Assembly: GCA_039654915.1 (NCBI GenBank)
Contig: CM077600.1
Coordinates: 36,564,492 to 36,628,491, forward strand
DNA from: Aquilaria yunnanensis
Taxonomy: Eukaryota; Streptophyta; Magnoliopsida; Malvales; Thymelaeaceae
Length of the DNA: 64,000 bases
Direction: 5' to 3'
The notes under the pieces are model-generated. The model saw nothing but the letters and a program-made list of their open reading frames with translations, did not search any database and was not told the origin of the DNA. Below, piece after piece: positions 63,191-64,000 of the stretch. Each line of letters opens with the position of its first letter. Position 1 is the stretch's first letter. The position numbers and the translations under genes are program-made.

Positions 63191-63199
63191 AAATTTTCA

Positions 63200-64000
63200 A
63201 GCAATAATAAAGGTTAGGTTCCAATTACTGGTGACAAACTATAATGGTTTCAAACTCGTAGCGCTTGTAGTGCTTTTAATCATTTCTTTTAAAAGTCCTT
63301 TAGTTAATAGGTTTGCAATATTACTATAAGATTTAACATAGACAATTGTGATAATTCTATAGAAATCAATTATCTCACATACTTATATCTTAGTGAAATA
63401 TGTCTTGATTTTTTATTATAAATCTCGCTAAATTCTCTAGACATGATTATTTCATTATCATAGTGCTAAGGGATTGCTAGCATTGGTTTTGCCCATAAGT
63501 TTATATCGAAGAATAAATTTTTTAACCATTCTACCTCATTGCCTACTGCTTTCAATACAACAAATTCATATTCTATGGTAGAGTAAGTAATATAGGTTTT
63601 CTATTTAGATGCCTATGAAATAGCACCCTCACCCAATTAAGTAATATAGGTTTTTTATTTAGATGCCTGTAATATAGGTTTTTTATTTAGATGCCTATGA
63701 AATAGCACCTTCACCCAATTTAAAAATCCAACCTGATGTGGATTTATTATCACTAATGTTAATTATCCAACTAGCATTGGTATAACCTTCTAGTATTAAA
63801 GGATGATTTGAATAGTACAAGTTTAGATATTTTGTTCTCATTAAATTTTCAATAAAATCTTGAAAATTGCTTTACAGCACTCTATGTAAGATTTGCTTGT
63901 ATGTTGCAAATGACATATGTTATATCTAGTCTTATACAATTTACGGCGTCATACATTAGACTATCAATAGCATTTATATGCTTTTTCTAAGAAACAATTT
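63200..64000 (-). pseudogene. Ty1/copia RNase H region, decayed
   Basis: On the minus strand, after fixing frame by eye, the order is LILEGYTNASWI, DNKSTSGWIFKLGEGAIS, then EYEFVVLKAVGNEVEWLKNL and NKKSRHISLRYKYVR, which is the copia RNase H and pol end. Several stops (for example at former Trp codons) and indels occur. A triplicated segment lies in the middle (63587-63722). The RT would lie beyond the right edge. Confidence 0.75.
63587..63722 (-). repeat. 54/28/54-base tandem triplication in the copia RNase H
   Basis: Units 63587-63640 and 63669-63722 match over 54 bases (GTAATATAGGTTTTCTATTT… to …CACCCAATTA), with a truncated 28-base unit (63641-63668) between them. It arose after the gene was already non-functional or itself broke it. 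Confidence 0.8.

Overview
The window is plant nuclear DNA, almost certainly from a eudicot. This rests on spliced single-copy genes with clear plant orthologues, an Athila-type Ty3/gypsy retrotransposon with a tRNA-Asp type primer site, hAT and Mutator-like elements, and AT-rich intergenic DNA. No species is assigned. Three host genes are supported: (1) a 14-exon gene at 15950-21945 (minus) for a protein resembling Arabidopsis At4g18490 (function unknown); every exon phase joins into an 830-residue reading frame, and the last intron has the sequence of a minor-spliceosome AT-AC intron. (2) LSM3 at 28682-30440 (minus): three exons, complete 97-residue Sm-like protein. (3) A single-exon trihelix transcription factor at 37901-39235 (plus), 444 residues.

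Layout. 1-11786 is a nest of insertions: a hAT transposase remnant (10436-11786) is split by an Athila-like element on the minus strand (709-10435), whose post-pol ORF is itself split by an LTR that runs off the left edge (1-708). 12768-15170 holds two elements with long terminal inverted repeats (TIRs). 15.9-22.3 kb is the At4g18490-like gene. 24.6-28.4 kb holds a row of TIR elements ending just downstream of LSM3. 31.2-34.4 kb holds a Mutator-like element (MULE) with a perfect 9-bp duplication, then a hAT element with a perfect 8-bp target duplication that contains a second MULE. 37-39.3 kb is the trihelix gene. From 40 kb to the right end there are only repeats: small TIR elements, a solo LTR with a 5-bp target duplication (44576-45991, same family as the left edge but inverted), three copies of a family carrying AGACACTTTT arrays, MULEs, and a decayed Ty1/copia 3' end (about 61.5-64 kb, minus).

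The genes are unrelated housekeeping or regulatory genes and do not form a cluster. The transposons lie between genes and not in the coding exons. The two points most worth following are the AT-AC intron and the AGACACTTTT-array element family. Boundaries without a stated target duplication are approximate, and all homology calls are from reading the sequence, not from a database search.
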